DNA of 13,023 bases from Hyphomicrobiales bacterium (GCA_015654965.1 JAATGD010000222.1:1-13023); one strand, 5' to 3'; positions 7,100 through 13,023 are shown, counted from the stretch's first letter. Program-made: numbers and translations. Notes: a model not told the origin generated them from the sequence alone.

Positions 7100-7717
7100 T
7101 TAACGCGAGTAGAATTCGACCACGAGGTTCGGTTCCATCTGGACGGCATAAGGCACATCCGAGAGGGTCGGCACGCGGGAATAGGTCGCAACCAGCTTGT
7201 TGTGATCGACTTCGAGGTAATCCGGCACATCGCGTTCTGCGAGCTGAACGGCTTCGAGAACGATGACGAGCTGCTTGGACTTTTCGCGGACTTCAACGAC
7301 GTCACCGGCCTTCAGACGGTAGGACTGGATGTTGACGCGGCGACCGTTCACATTCACGTGGCCGTGGTTGATGAACTGGCGTGCGGCAAAAATCGTCGGG
7401 ACGAACTTGGCGCGGTAGACGATAGCGTCCAGACGCGATTCGAGCAGGCCGATCAGATTTTCGCCGGTGTCGCCCTTGCGGCGAGCGGCTTCGTCATAGG
7501 TCTTGCGGAACTGCTTTTCCGAGATATCGCCATAAAAGCCCTTGAGCTTCTGCTTGGCGCGCAGCTGTACGCCGAAATCCGACAGCTTGCCCTTGCGGCG
7601 CTGGCCGTGCTGTCCGGGGCCGTATTCACGACGGTTGACCGGGGATTTTGGACGGCCCCAGATGTTTTCGCCCAGACGGCGGTCAATCTTGTATTTTGCG
7701 GATTCGCGCTTGCTCAT
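7100..7717 (-). CDS. rpsD: 30S ribosomal protein S4
   Basis: S4 binds the 5' domain of 16S rRNA first and nucleates assembly of the small-subunit body. The 205-residue protein opens MSKRESAKYKIDRRLGENIW and lacks the N-terminal zinc-binding cysteine cluster found in some S4 proteins, so it is the cysteine-free paralogue. The S4 RNA-binding domain covers roughly 94-157, with SRLDAIVYRAKF and ARQFINHGHVNVNGRRV. The ATG at 7717 is preceded on the minus strand by AAAAGGAA at good spacing. It stands alone with its own terminator, not in the alpha operon with rpoA, an arrangement I recall from other rhizobia. Upstream lies a 343-base divergent region with several dyads, which may hold its promoter and any autoregulatory leader. 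Confidence 0.98.
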   Translation of the reverse strand: MSKRESAKYKIDRRLGENIWGRPKSPVNRREYGPGQHGQRRKGKLSDFGVQLRAKQKLKGFYGDISEKQFRKTYDEAARRKGDTGENLIGLLESRLDAIVYRAKFVPTIFAARQFINHGHVNVNGRRVNIQSYRLKAGDVVEVREKSKQLVIVLEAVQLAERDVPDYLEVDHNKLVATYSRVPTLSDVPYAVQMEPNLVVEFYSR

Positions 7718-8060
7718 CGCATTTCCTTTTAAACGTTACGCGCCTCATGGCACAGACAGGAAACGCGCCCTCCTCTGCCCCCGGTTTTCGAGGACTGACA
7801 GGATGAAGCGCGCAAGTGCGATCCTCATCCACGGGACACGTCAAATGAAACGCTGGCGCGTCAAAGCACTAGCGATGGCGGGCTTTTGTCACCCGCATGA
7901 CATCTTGTCAAGATCGAACACCCGGAAAAGCCCTGCAATATGGGCTTTTTATAGGGTTTGGGCTGCCTTTTGCAACATTGTGCCATCAAGCGTGAAGGAA
8001 CATGCCGCCGAATCCGGTCATTATGGCTTCATATCCCTGAACGGTTTAGATGAGGTGTGC
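7718..8060. other. Gene-free divergent region between rpsD and the extensin-like gene
   Basis: These 343 bases hold no convincing gene, tRNA or repeat. Visible structure: GGATGA/TCATCC (7801-7830) around a GC-rich inner stem; GCGGG/CCCGC (7878-7882/7892-7896); the overlapping palindromes TGACATCTTGTCA (7898-7910) and ATCTTGTCAAGAT (7902-7914); and a terminator-like hairpin at 7926-7949. On the minus strand TTGACA (7911-7906) and TTGACG (7864-7859 and 7844-7839) occur, but none has a good -10 at standard spacing. The extensin frame is also open through most of this region, but lacks a good start there. Confidence 0.6.
7926..7950. terminator. Terminator-like hairpin inside a divergent intergenic region
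   Basis: AAAAGCCC (7926-7933), loop TGCAATAT, and GGGCTTTT (7942-7949) form a perfect 8-bp stem with an extra T and A/T tracts on both sides, so it could work in either direction. It does not lie at the end of any annotated gene, which makes an attenuator or the 3' end of a small RNA possible. Confidence 0.45.
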
Positions 8061-9125
8061 ATGGCCCGGCTTTTCCTGCCCTTCCGCAAAACGCAGTTTT
8101 TGATCTTTCTGGGACTTTGCTTGTCATTGCCGCTCGGTGAGACGGTTTTGATCCCGTCCAACGCCCAGGCCCAGACTTTTATCGAGAATATTCTCAAGCG
8201 CGATGCAAGGAAAGCGCAGACACGCAAGAAACAGCCCATTGCCAAAAAACAGACCAGGGCCTTCCAACCCAAGCGCAAGAAACCCGCAACGGCGGCAAAG
8301 CCGGCACAGGTGCCAGCTTCAAGCGCTACCGCACCCCTGCCAATTCCGATGGCCATTCCTGTGCCCGAGCCAAAACCGGAACCACCCAAGCCTGCGCAGG
8401 AAACCCCTGCGCAAGAAACCAGAGACAAGATCGAAGAAATACCGGCTCCAACCAAAACGGAACCACGTGAAAAAGACGCTGAAAAACAACCGGCGAAGGA
8501 GAATGATAAAACCGATCAACAACCTGTCGAAAAAGAGGCTTCACAACCCACAAAGGACGCACGCATCTATCAGGTCGCCTGCCCGGCGCTCATCTCCGGT
8601 GACGTGGAAGGCAAATTGCTGCCGCCCATTGAAGATGGTGAACAATGCGGTACCCGTTCACCAGTTTTGCTTAACGCCATTGGCAAGGACGAGAAGTTGA
8701 AATTCGCAAATCCCGTGACGACCAATTGCGCCATGGCAGTCACGCTTGCCCAATGGAGCAACGAGGTCAAAAAAGCGGCGCGGGAGATTTATGGCCCCGA
8801 CATCAAGATCAGCGCGATTACGACCGGATCGGATTACCAGTGCCGCCGCGTCAATGGCGCATCAACAGGCCGCGTTTCCGAACATGCTTTTGCCAATGCG
8901 CTCGACATCATGGCATTTACATTTTCCGATGGAGCCAAGACCGAGCTTGCAAGCGGCTGGCAGGGTGCGGACAAGGAAAAGGCCTTCTGGCGCGCGGTGC
9001 ATGCCGCAAGCTGCAAGATGTTCATGACCGTGATAGGCCCGGATGGTGACGCCGCGCACAAAACCAACATGCATCTCGATCAGGGTTGCCATGGCAAATC
9101 CTGCCTCACCCGCATTTGCCAATAA
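8061..9125 (+). CDS. Secreted extensin-like C-terminal domain protein
   Basis: This is a 354-residue exported protein. A signal peptide with hydrophobic core FLIFLGLCLSLPLG probably ends at AQA|QT (35-37). A Lys/Pro/Glu/Gln-rich, low-complexity linker runs from about 45 to 165. The C-terminal 185 residues match the extensin-like_C family, common in rhizobia and related to the D-Ala-D-Ala carboxypeptidase (LAS) fold. SEHAFANALDIMAF (273-286) and NMHLD (336-340) supply H275, D282 and H338, which fit zinc ligands of that fold. Eight cysteines (174, 196, 223, 261, 318, 343, 348, 353) suggest four periplasmic disulfides. A role in peptidoglycan trimming is inference from the fold. Start: ATG 8061 has GAGG (8052-8055) upstream and directly begins the signal peptide; the frame is open further upstream but without a good start. 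It is divergent from rpsD. No clear terminator follows. Confidence 0.88.
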   Translation: MARLFLPFRKTQFLIFLGLCLSLPLGETVLIPSNAQAQTFIENILKRDARKAQTRKKQPIAKKQTRAFQPKRKKPATAAKPAQVPASSATAPLPIPMAIPVPEPKPEPPKPAQETPAQETRDKIEEIPAPTKTEPREKDAEKQPAKENDKTDQQPVEKEASQPTKDARIYQVACPALISGDVEGKLLPPIEDGEQCGTRSPVLLNAIGKDEKLKFANPVTTNCAMAVTLAQWSNEVKKAAREIYGPDIKISAITTGSDYQCRRVNGASTGRVSEHAFANALDIMAFTFSDGAKTELASGWQGADKEKAFWRAVHAASCKMFMTVIGPDGDAAHKTNMHLDQGCHGKSCLTRICQ

Positions 9126-9239
9126 TAACCCTAACCATCCGATATTCATAAAAAAATCGTATTCCATGTTCTAAATTCAGAGTGTATTCTTATTTCATAT
9201 CCGCCTCCATTGTGGGCGGTGTTTCAGAAGGATTTGGGC

Positions 9240-9665
9240 ATGAATTCGGTTAAATTCATAATTTCCACCGCCTTGGCAGTCGGCTTTGCAGCCGTGGCGC
9301 ATGCGGATAATATTCCCCCGCGTTCAAAAGATTTTACCGGCAATTACCAGACGCTGGTCAAGGACCAGAATGCATCCCCGCAAGTGGCCGACTGCGTTGC
9401 CGCCGCCTATGATTATGTCAAAAAAGACAAGAAATACGATCAGCTCGGCTTCACCAAAGATGATCTGGCCGCAGCGACGACAGACAACAATGCCTCGAAA
9501 TTCAGTAAAAAGGATTCACGCGACGTTTCATCCGTTCTCACCGTTCCCGGCGAAGCCCGCATCAAGGCGACCGGCTATCAGTGGGACGGCATCAATGTGC
9601 GTTGCGGCGTCACGGGTGGAAAGCTGACTGCCATCGAATTCGTACAGACCAAACCCGCCCAATAA
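9240..9665 (+). CDS. Small secreted protein of unknown function
   Basis: I do not recognise this 141-residue protein. It begins with a clean signal peptide, MNSVKFIISTALAVGFAAVA, with likely cleavage after AHA (about residue 22). The mature 119 residues are hydrophilic, with many Lys and Asp, and contain only two cysteines, C52 (VADCVAAAYDY) and C122 (NVRCGVTGG). They probably form one periplasmic disulfide. A Lys/Asp-rich middle (60-95) separates a helical N-half from a GYQWDGINVRCG...LTAIEFV segment that looks like paired beta strands. Start: AAGGA (9228-9232) is seven bases before ATG 9240; an in-frame TTG at 9210 is rejected because it precedes the Shine-Dalgarno. A CCGCC/GGCGG hairpin (9201-9219) lies just upstream. 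It follows the extensin-like gene by 114 bases on the same strand, and both products are exported. Confidence 0.82.
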   Translation: MNSVKFIISTALAVGFAAVAHADNIPPRSKDFTGNYQTLVKDQNASPQVADCVAAAYDYVKKDKKYDQLGFTKDDLAAATTDNNASKFSKKDSRDVSSVLTVPGEARIKATGYQWDGINVRCGVTGGKLTAIEFVQTKPAQ

Positions 9666-9693
9666 CATCCCAATAGATCATGAGCACCTGATG

Positions 9694-9744
9694 AGAGCGC
9701 GTCTCGATCTGCTTCAATCAGATCAAGACGCGCTCTGATCTTTT
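9694..9744. terminator. Long palindromic hairpin between convergent genes
   Basis: AGAGCGCGTCT (9694-9704) pairs perfectly with AGACGCGCTCT (9726-9736). After one C/A mismatch, GATCTG (9706-9711) pairs with CAGATC (9719-9724) around loop CTTCAAT. This is an 18-position stem followed by GATCTTTT on the plus strand. It can terminate the 9240-9665 gene, and it may belong to a dispersed palindromic repeat family. Confidence 0.65.
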
Positions 9745-9747
9745 ACT

Positions 9748-9762
9748 TTAACATAATCTTAA
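9748..9762. promoter_or_regulatory. CtrA-box-like sequence
   Basis: TTAA-CATAATC-TTAA, followed by C, matches the TTAA-N7-TTAA consensus of the alphaproteobacterial cell-cycle regulator CtrA exactly. It sits in the A/T-rich middle of the inverted-repeat element, between the 3' ends of two convergent genes, where a promoter role is not expected. It may be a chance match. Confidence 0.25.
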
Positions 9763-9801
9763 CGACCCTCGCTTCACTCTGGTAGGATTACGCTCTGGAA
9801 A

Positions 9802-9999
9802 TCAGGTGCTCTTTTTCTTCTCAATATGTTCCGGCAGGCCTTTGCGTCTGGTGTGGGCAAACTCTTCCAGTTCCTTTTCGGACATGGATTTATACATCTC
9901 TCTGGATGCGCCAACGAGTTGCTTGACCTTCATGTCACCGCGTTTTGCGGCAAGTGCGGCTCCGGCGGCCTTTTGCTGGGCCTGAGATCTGGCGGGCAT
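9802..9999 (-). CDS. DUF3008 family small basic protein
   Basis: This 65-residue, lysine-rich soluble protein matches the DUF3008 family. The opening MPARSQAQQKAAGAALAAKR, the block LVGASREMYKSMSEKELEEFA (28-48) and the ending RRKGLPEHIEKK are characteristic. Function is unknown; such small basic proteins often turn up among stress-induced genes of alphaproteobacteria. Start: AGGAGGA lies a few bases before the ATG at 9999 on the minus strand, a very strong Shine-Dalgarno. A perfect EcfG-type promoter lies about 50 bases upstream, so general stress control is likely. The last three codons (AGC ACC TGA) fall within the right terminal inverted repeat at 9801-9811, so the C-terminal tail KKKST may have been supplied or altered by that element. 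The hxlR-type gene is upstream on the same strand; the stress promoter begins four bases after its stop. Confidence 0.88.
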   Translation of the reverse strand: MPARSQAQQKAAGAALAAKRGDMKVKQLVGASREMYKSMSEKELEEFAHTRRKGLPEHIEKKKST

Positions 10000-10047
10000 G
10001 ACTTCCTCCTGTTGCGCTTTACCTGAACTTCAAACTTGTGCTTTAAA

Positions 10048-10072
10048 AACGCAACACTGAAAGACTGGTTCC
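10048..10072 (-). promoter_or_regulatory. EcfG (general stress response sigma) promoter for DUF3008
   Basis: On the minus strand GGAAC (10072-10068) and CGTT (10051-10048) are separated by exactly 16 bases, the consensus GGAAC-N16-CGTT of EcfG/RpoE2-type promoters in alphaproteobacteria. Transcription would begin near 10040, giving a leader of about 40 bases before the ATG at 9999 with its strong Shine-Dalgarno. The site fills the gap between the hxlR stop and the DUF3008 gene. Confidence 0.75.
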
Positions 10073-10076
10073 CCGC

Positions 10077-10490
10077 CTATTCCCGGTTCTGATCAAAATG
10101 CGCGCGCGCCTCGCGCAAGGCAGAACGGTTTTTCACCGCCCATTGCCCCAAGGCATCGATGGGACCGGCCAGCGAATGGCCAAGCGTGGTCAAGGCATAT
10201 TCCACCTCCGGCGGCGACAGGGGCCGCACATGGCGCGAAACCAGACCGTCGCGCTCAAGCGAACGCAGGGTGACGGTGAGCATCCGCTGGGAAATGCCTT
10301 CAATTTCCCGCCGCAAGGCATTGAAACGTCTGGAACCGCTTTGCAAATTGAACACGACCAATATGCTCCATGTGTCACCGACCCGATCCAGAACATCGCG
10401 GATCGGACATGAACCCGCGCTGTCCTCCTCGAAAGCCGGTGTGGACGAAAGCAGCCAGTTTTCCGCGTTCGGGCGCGTGGATATGGTCAT
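10077..10490 (-). CDS. HxlR family winged-helix transcriptional regulator
   Basis: This is a 137-residue DNA-binding protein of the HxlR/MarR-like winged-helix family; several members sense electrophiles or disulfide stress. The conserved cysteine C28 stands in SCPIRDVLDRVGDTWSILVV, the position used for redox sensing in YodB-type members. The recognition helix region is RREIEGISQRMLTVTLRSLERDGLV, and the wing is RHVRPLSPPEVEYALTTLGHSL. Start: ATG 10490 has GGAG six bases upstream on the minus strand, giving MTISTRPNAENW; the frame is open another 39 codons, but that extension runs through the likely promoter region and is not family-like. It is divergent from an NAD(P)-binding protein gene, a common arrangement for this family, and the shared region carries repeated GTAACC boxes. 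I infer that it represses both genes and is released by oxidative or electrophilic stress. Confidence 0.9.
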   Translation of the reverse strand: MTISTRPNAENWLLSSTPAFEEDSAGSCPIRDVLDRVGDTWSILVVFNLQSGSRRFNALRREIEGISQRMLTVTLRSLERDGLVSRHVRPLSPPEVEYALTTLGHSLAGPIDALGQWAVKNRSALREARAHFDQNRE

Positions 10491-10636
10491 GTTCTTCTCC
10501 AGCATTTTGACAGCATAGCATTGTTCACAAAGCAGATGTGACAGATCGCTCGTCTCTGGTTGGGCGCACCACCTCAACAAGCGCTGTGCGCCATAATATT
10601 CCAGCAAGAAGACGCTTAACCCCTTGTCTTGCTTGC

Positions 10637-10727
10637 GGTTACGTCCATGTAACCTGACTATATAAAAGTGCGTTCTTCACGGATTATCCGATCTGCGCTA
10701 TATAGTTATCATAAGTAACCTGATTAT
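10637..10727. promoter_or_regulatory. Putative HxlR operators in the divergent control region
   Basis: A perfect inverted repeat GGTTAC-N6-GTAACC lies at 10637-10654. Its right half continues as GTAACCTGACTAT (10649-10661). The same 13 bases, with one change (GTAACCTGATTAT), recur at 10715-10727, where a looser left half AGTTAT (10704-10709) gives a second imperfect dyad. The centres are about 65 bases apart, close to six helical turns. The second site lies at the predicted transcription start of the plus-strand gene, fitting repression. Confidence 0.6.
10676..10704 (+). promoter_or_regulatory. Candidate promoter for the NAD(P)-binding protein gene
   Basis: TTCACG (10676-10681), a 17-base spacer and TATATA (10699-10704) form a housekeeping-sigma-like pair. 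The predicted start near 10711 sits beside the second GTAACC box. Another TATATA (10659-10664) overlaps the first box and could serve either strand. Confidence 0.4.
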
Positions 10728-10761
10728 GAAACATACCTCATAAAACGAGAAAGGAAGGACC

Positions 10762-11403
10762 ATGGCAAAAATCGCATTGATCGGCGCGACGGGTTTTGTC
10801 GGGACGGAAATTTTAAAAGAGGCATTGTCACGTGGACATAATGTGACAGCTCTGGTGCGGCACCCGGAAAAGGTCGAGAAAAACGACAAGGTGAATGCAA
10901 TCAAGGCGGATGTTTTTGACACCGACGCGCTGGCAAAGCAGATTGCCGGACATGATATCGTCATTTCCGCCTTCAATCCAGGCTGGACGGACAGCAATAT
11001 TCGTGAGAACCATATCAATGGCAGCCGCTCGATCAATGAAGCTGCGAAGAAGGCTGGCGTCAAGCGTGTGATCGTGGTTGGCGGCGCTGGCAGCCTGTCG
11101 ATCAATGGCCAGCAACTTGTTGATTCCGCTGAATTTCCTGCCGAGTGGAAGGAAGGCGCTCTGGGTGCGCGTCAGGCGCTCAATTTATTGCGCGAAGACA
11201 GCGATCTCGACTGGACCTTTGTGTCGCCGGCGATCATTCTGCAACCGGGTGAACGCACCGGAAACTACCGTCTTGGCAAGGATGAGCCGGTCTTTAACGA
11301 TAAGGGCGAAAGCACGATTTCCAGTGCCGATCTGGCTGTCGCCATTCTCGATGAGGCCGAGCAGAACAAGCACATTCGTGCACGTTTTACCGCCGGTTAT
11401 TGA
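10762..11403 (+). CDS. NAD(P)-dependent oxidoreductase-like protein (atypical SDR, COG2910 type)
   Basis: This is a 213-residue single-domain Rossmann-fold protein of the NmrA-like/NAD(P)H-binding group. The glycine motif IGATGFVG (7-14) with G8, G11 and G14 binds the dinucleotide, and R33 in VTALVRHPEKV fits NADPH preference. HDIVISAFNPG (64-74) and KRVIVVGGAGSL (about 101-112) are strands typical of the family, and WTFVSPAIILQPGERTGNYRLG fits the later core. No classical SDR YxxxK pair is visible, as usual for this group. Its substrate is unknown; relatives are annotated as flavin or quinone reductases or as redox sensors. ATG 10762 has a strong AAGGAAGG Shine-Dalgarno. It is divergent from the HxlR regulator and probably its target. 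A strong terminator follows. Confidence 0.88.
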   Translation: MAKIALIGATGFVGTEILKEALSRGHNVTALVRHPEKVEKNDKVNAIKADVFDTDALAKQIAGHDIVISAFNPGWTDSNIRENHINGSRSINEAAKKAGVKRVIVVGGAGSLSINGQQLVDSAEFPAEWKEGALGARQALNLLREDSDLDWTFVSPAIILQPGERTGNYRLGKDEPVFNDKGESTISSADLAVAILDEAEQNKHIRARFTAGY

Positions 11404-11409
11404 GTTTTC

Positions 11410-11445
11410 AGGGCCGGACGGGACAGAGGGTCCGGCCCTCTTATC
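11410..11445 (+). terminator. Terminator after the NAD(P)-binding protein gene
   Basis: AGGGCCGGAC (11410-11419) and GTCCGGCCCT (11430-11439) form a perfect 10-bp GC-rich stem with a 10-base loop, followed by CTTATC. It starts 7 bases after the stop codon. Confidence 0.8.
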
Positions 11446-11480
11446 CAACAAAACGGCGAAAAAGACACATTTTTGCCATC

Positions 11481-11512
11481 AAAAGGCACAGCTTCGCCTT
11501 GTTTGAAGCTGT
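11481..11512 (-). terminator. Candidate dnaE terminator
   Basis: On the minus strand ACAGCTTC and GAAGCTGT (11512-11505 and 11495-11488) form a perfect 8-bp stem with a 9-base loop. GCCTTTTGA follows. It lies about 85 bases beyond the dnaE stop. A second dyad, CAGCA/TGCTG around 11550, is nearer the stop but lacks a T tract in the right direction. Confidence 0.45.
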
Positions 11513-11594
11513 AAAATCGTTGACATGGCACCAATAATCGCGTTTTTCAGCACCGATGCTGCGCAAAACGTGAAAAAGCCAGACTGATTTATAT

Positions 11595-13022
11595 CTATAC
11601 CAGTTCCACATCGACAACGCCGGGAATGGCTTTCATGGCGCTGGCGATTTGCGGGCTGACGCGATAGCGATGCGGCAATTCGATTTCCACTTCGCGCTGA
11701 CCATTCTCCTTGATCACGATCAGACTTACCTGCCCGTCACCGCGCGTATTGAAATGCGGCGCGATGTGACGCACGGCTTCGGCTGAACGCAAATACAGTC
11801 GTAATGCTTTCTGCATACGGCAGGCTTCGTCTTCCAGAGATTGCACGGTCTGGATACGCAGGCCAATGCCTTCCGGGCGGTCTTCGGCCTGAACTGTGAT
11901 GACCACCGACTTGCCGCTTTCCAGTAAATCGCGATATTGCGCCAGACCTTCGGAGAACAGCACCCCCTCGAACTGGCCACTGGCGTCAGACAGTTGCACG
12001 ATGCCCATCTTGTTGCCGGTGCGCGTCTTGCGCTCCTGTCGTGCAGTCACGGTGCCGGCAAGGCGACCGGCATTGGCACCGCGTTTGACGGCTGCGGAAA
12101 AATCGGCCCAACTTTGTACCCGCATGCGGTCCAGAACGTTGCGATATTCATCCAGAGGATGAGCGGAGAGATAAAAGCCGACCGCCTGAAATTCGCGATG
12201 CAGCATTTCGGATGGAAGCCATGGCGCTGCTTGCGGCAGGATCAGCGTTTCCTTAGGCGCACCCGTGAGGCCAAAAATATCCGACTGGCCGCTGGCGGCA
12301 TTTTCCTGCGTGCGCTGGGAAAAGCCGATGAGGCGGTCCATGCCCGCGCTCATGGCCGGACGTTCGCGGTCAAAGCAATCCATCGCGCCCGCATTGATCA
12401 GGCTTTCCAGCACGCGGCGATTGACGATGCGCGGATCGACACGCTCACAAAAATCCTCAAGGCTCTCGAAGGGTTTTTCGGCGCGAATATCGGCAATGTG
12501 ATCGACCGCCGCCTCGCCCACGCCCTTGATGGCTGCGAGCGAATAGAAAATCTTCTTATCCCCCACCTCGAAAGGGCGGAACGAGGTCATGACCGAAGGC
12601 GGCACCACCTCGATGCCCAGACGATTGGCCTCGCGGCGGAAATCGTTGAGCTTGTCGGTGTTGGACATATCGTAGGTCATGGAGGCGGCCAGAAATTCGA
12701 CCGGATAATGCGCCTTCATATAGGCCGTCTGGTAGGAGACGATGGCGTAGGCTGCCGCGTGCGATTTGTTGAAGCCGTAATCGGCAAATTTGGCCAAGAG
12801 ATCGAAAATCATATTGGCCTGCGCCTTATCAAGGCCGTTTTCAAGCGCGCCATCAACGAAACGGACGCGCTGCTGGTCCATTTCGGCGCGGATTTTCTTA
12901 CCCATGGCGCGGCGCAACAGATCAGCTTCACCGAGCGAATAGCCCGAAAGCTCCTGCGCGATCTGCATCACCTGTTCCTGATAAACGATAACGCCCTGCG
13001 TTTCCCTGACCAGATGATCGAT
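11595..13022 (-). CDS. dnaE: DNA polymerase III alpha subunit, DnaE1 type (C-terminal 475 residues)
   Basis: This is the catalytic subunit of the replicative polymerase, cut by the window edge; about 475 of roughly 1,150 residues are visible. The fragment starts inside the fingers region with ETQGVIVYQEQVMQIAQEL and continues YSLGEADLLRRAMGKK, the DnaE1 rather than DnaE2/ImuC form. FNKSHAAAYAIVSYQTAYMK and YPVEFLAA follow, then the helix-hairpin-helix IKGVGEAAVDHIADIR. An OB-fold starts around GRLAGTVTARQERKTRTGNKMG and runs to TVQSLED. The remaining tail leads to the C-terminal domain that in DnaE contacts tau. The polymerase active-site aspartates and PHP domain lie outside the window. The frame is open to the edge: residues upstream of the GTG at 12971 are clearly DnaE, so that GTG is not the start. 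It converges on the NAD(P)-binding protein gene across about 190 bases holding two hairpins. Confidence 0.97.
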   Translation of the reverse strand: MDHLVRETQGVIVYQEQVMQIAQELSGYSLGEADLLRRAMGKKIRAEMDQQRVRFVDGALENGLDKAQANMIFDLLAKFADYGFNKSHAAAYAIVSYQTAYMKAHYPVEFLAASMTYDMSNTDKLNDFRREANRLGIEVVPPSVMTSFRPFEVGDKKIFYSLAAIKGVGEAAVDHIADIRAEKPFESLEDFCERVDPRIVNRRVLESLINAGAMDCFDRERPAMSAGMDRLIGFSQRTQENAASGQSDIFGLTGAPKETLILPQAAPWLPSEMLHREFQAVGFYLSAHPLDEYRNVLDRMRVQSWADFSAAVKRGANAGRLAGTVTARQERKTRTGNKMGIVQLSDASGQFEGVLFSEGLAQYRDLLESGKSVVITVQAEDRPEGIGLRIQTVQSLEDEACRMQKALRLYLRSAEAVRHIAPHFNTRGDGQVSLIVIKENGQREVEIELPHRYRVSPQIASAMKAIPGVVDVELV

Positions 13023-13023
13023 C

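Larger units (their letters stand above)
9682..9811. repeat. 130-base element with terminal inverted repeats
   Basis: GAGCACCTGAT (9682-9692) is repeated exactly on the other strand at 9811-9801. Each copy is followed inward by AGAGCG (9694-9699 and, on the minus strand, 9796-9791) after a gap of one or four bases. The ends therefore form an 18- to 21-base inverted repeat with one indel. Inside lies a long palindrome (9694-9736). The right end overlaps the last codons and stop of the DUF3008 gene. No target-site duplication is obvious. It could be a small MITE-like repeat or a compound terminator. Confidence 0.5.

Noticed and set aside
7542..8060. Upstream extension of the extensin-like frame into and past the rpsD start region
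   Set aside because: The frame is open, but it overlaps rpsD antisense, contains terminator-like structure and no convincing start. The signal peptide begins exactly at 8061 behind a Shine-Dalgarno.
10491..10607. 39-codon N-terminal extension of the HxlR regulator
   Set aside because: ATG 10490 has a well-placed GGAG and gives a family-typical length. The extension falls in the likely leader and promoter region.
12969..12971. GTG as a dnaE start
   Set aside because: Conserved DnaE residues (ETQGVIVYQEQ) continue upstream to the window edge, so the gene is simply cut by the window.

Overview
The window reads as a chromosomal, mostly housekeeping segment of an alphaproteobacterium of the order Hyphomicrobiales, most likely the Brucella/Ochrobactrum group (Brucellaceae). 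The basis is the small-type PurL, the BolA plus CGFS-glutaredoxin pair, a zinc-free S4, a Rhizobiales-type extensin-like secreted protein, a DUF3008 protein behind a perfect EcfG-type stress promoter, and a DnaE1-type polymerase. The genus assignment rests on remembered protein families, not on a search. No rRNA, tRNA, CRISPR array, prophage or insertion sequence was found.

Layout. 3-536 (+) is the 3' end of a PLP-dependent aminotransferase. 671-2893 (+) is purL. 2988-3221 and 3427-3759 (+) are bolA and grxD, partners in iron-sulfur and iron handling; a near-palindrome resembling an Irr box lies between them. 3998-5263 (+) is a Bcr/CflA-type drug transporter preceded by a leader with three consecutive hairpins. 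It converges on an inositol-monophosphatase-family gene (5301-6128, -), which overlaps the end of ttcA (6118-6993, -). rpsD (7100-7717, -) lies upstream of ttcA and is closed by its own terminator. A 343-base gene-free region divides rpsD from the divergent extensin-like gene (8061-9125, +), which is followed by a small secreted orphan (9240-9665, +). A 130-base inverted-repeat element (9682-9811) sits between the orphan and a convergent DUF3008 gene (9802-9999, -). An HxlR regulator (10077-10490, -) and a divergent NAD(P)-binding protein (10762-11403, +) share a control region with repeated GTAACC boxes. The window ends inside dnaE (11595-13022, -).

Working together. purL, rpsD, ttcA and dnaE serve nucleotide synthesis, translation, tRNA thiolation and replication. 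bolA/grxD form a likely functional pair. The HxlR/oxidoreductase pair looks like a self-contained stress-responsive divergon, and the DUF3008 gene looks like a general stress response gene.

I did not find a convincing new multi-gene system. The best leads are regulatory or structural: the EcfG promoter, the HxlR boxes, the 130-base inverted-repeat element, the structured transporter leader, the Irr-like dyad, and an Asp-to-Asn change at a metal-ligand position of PurL.
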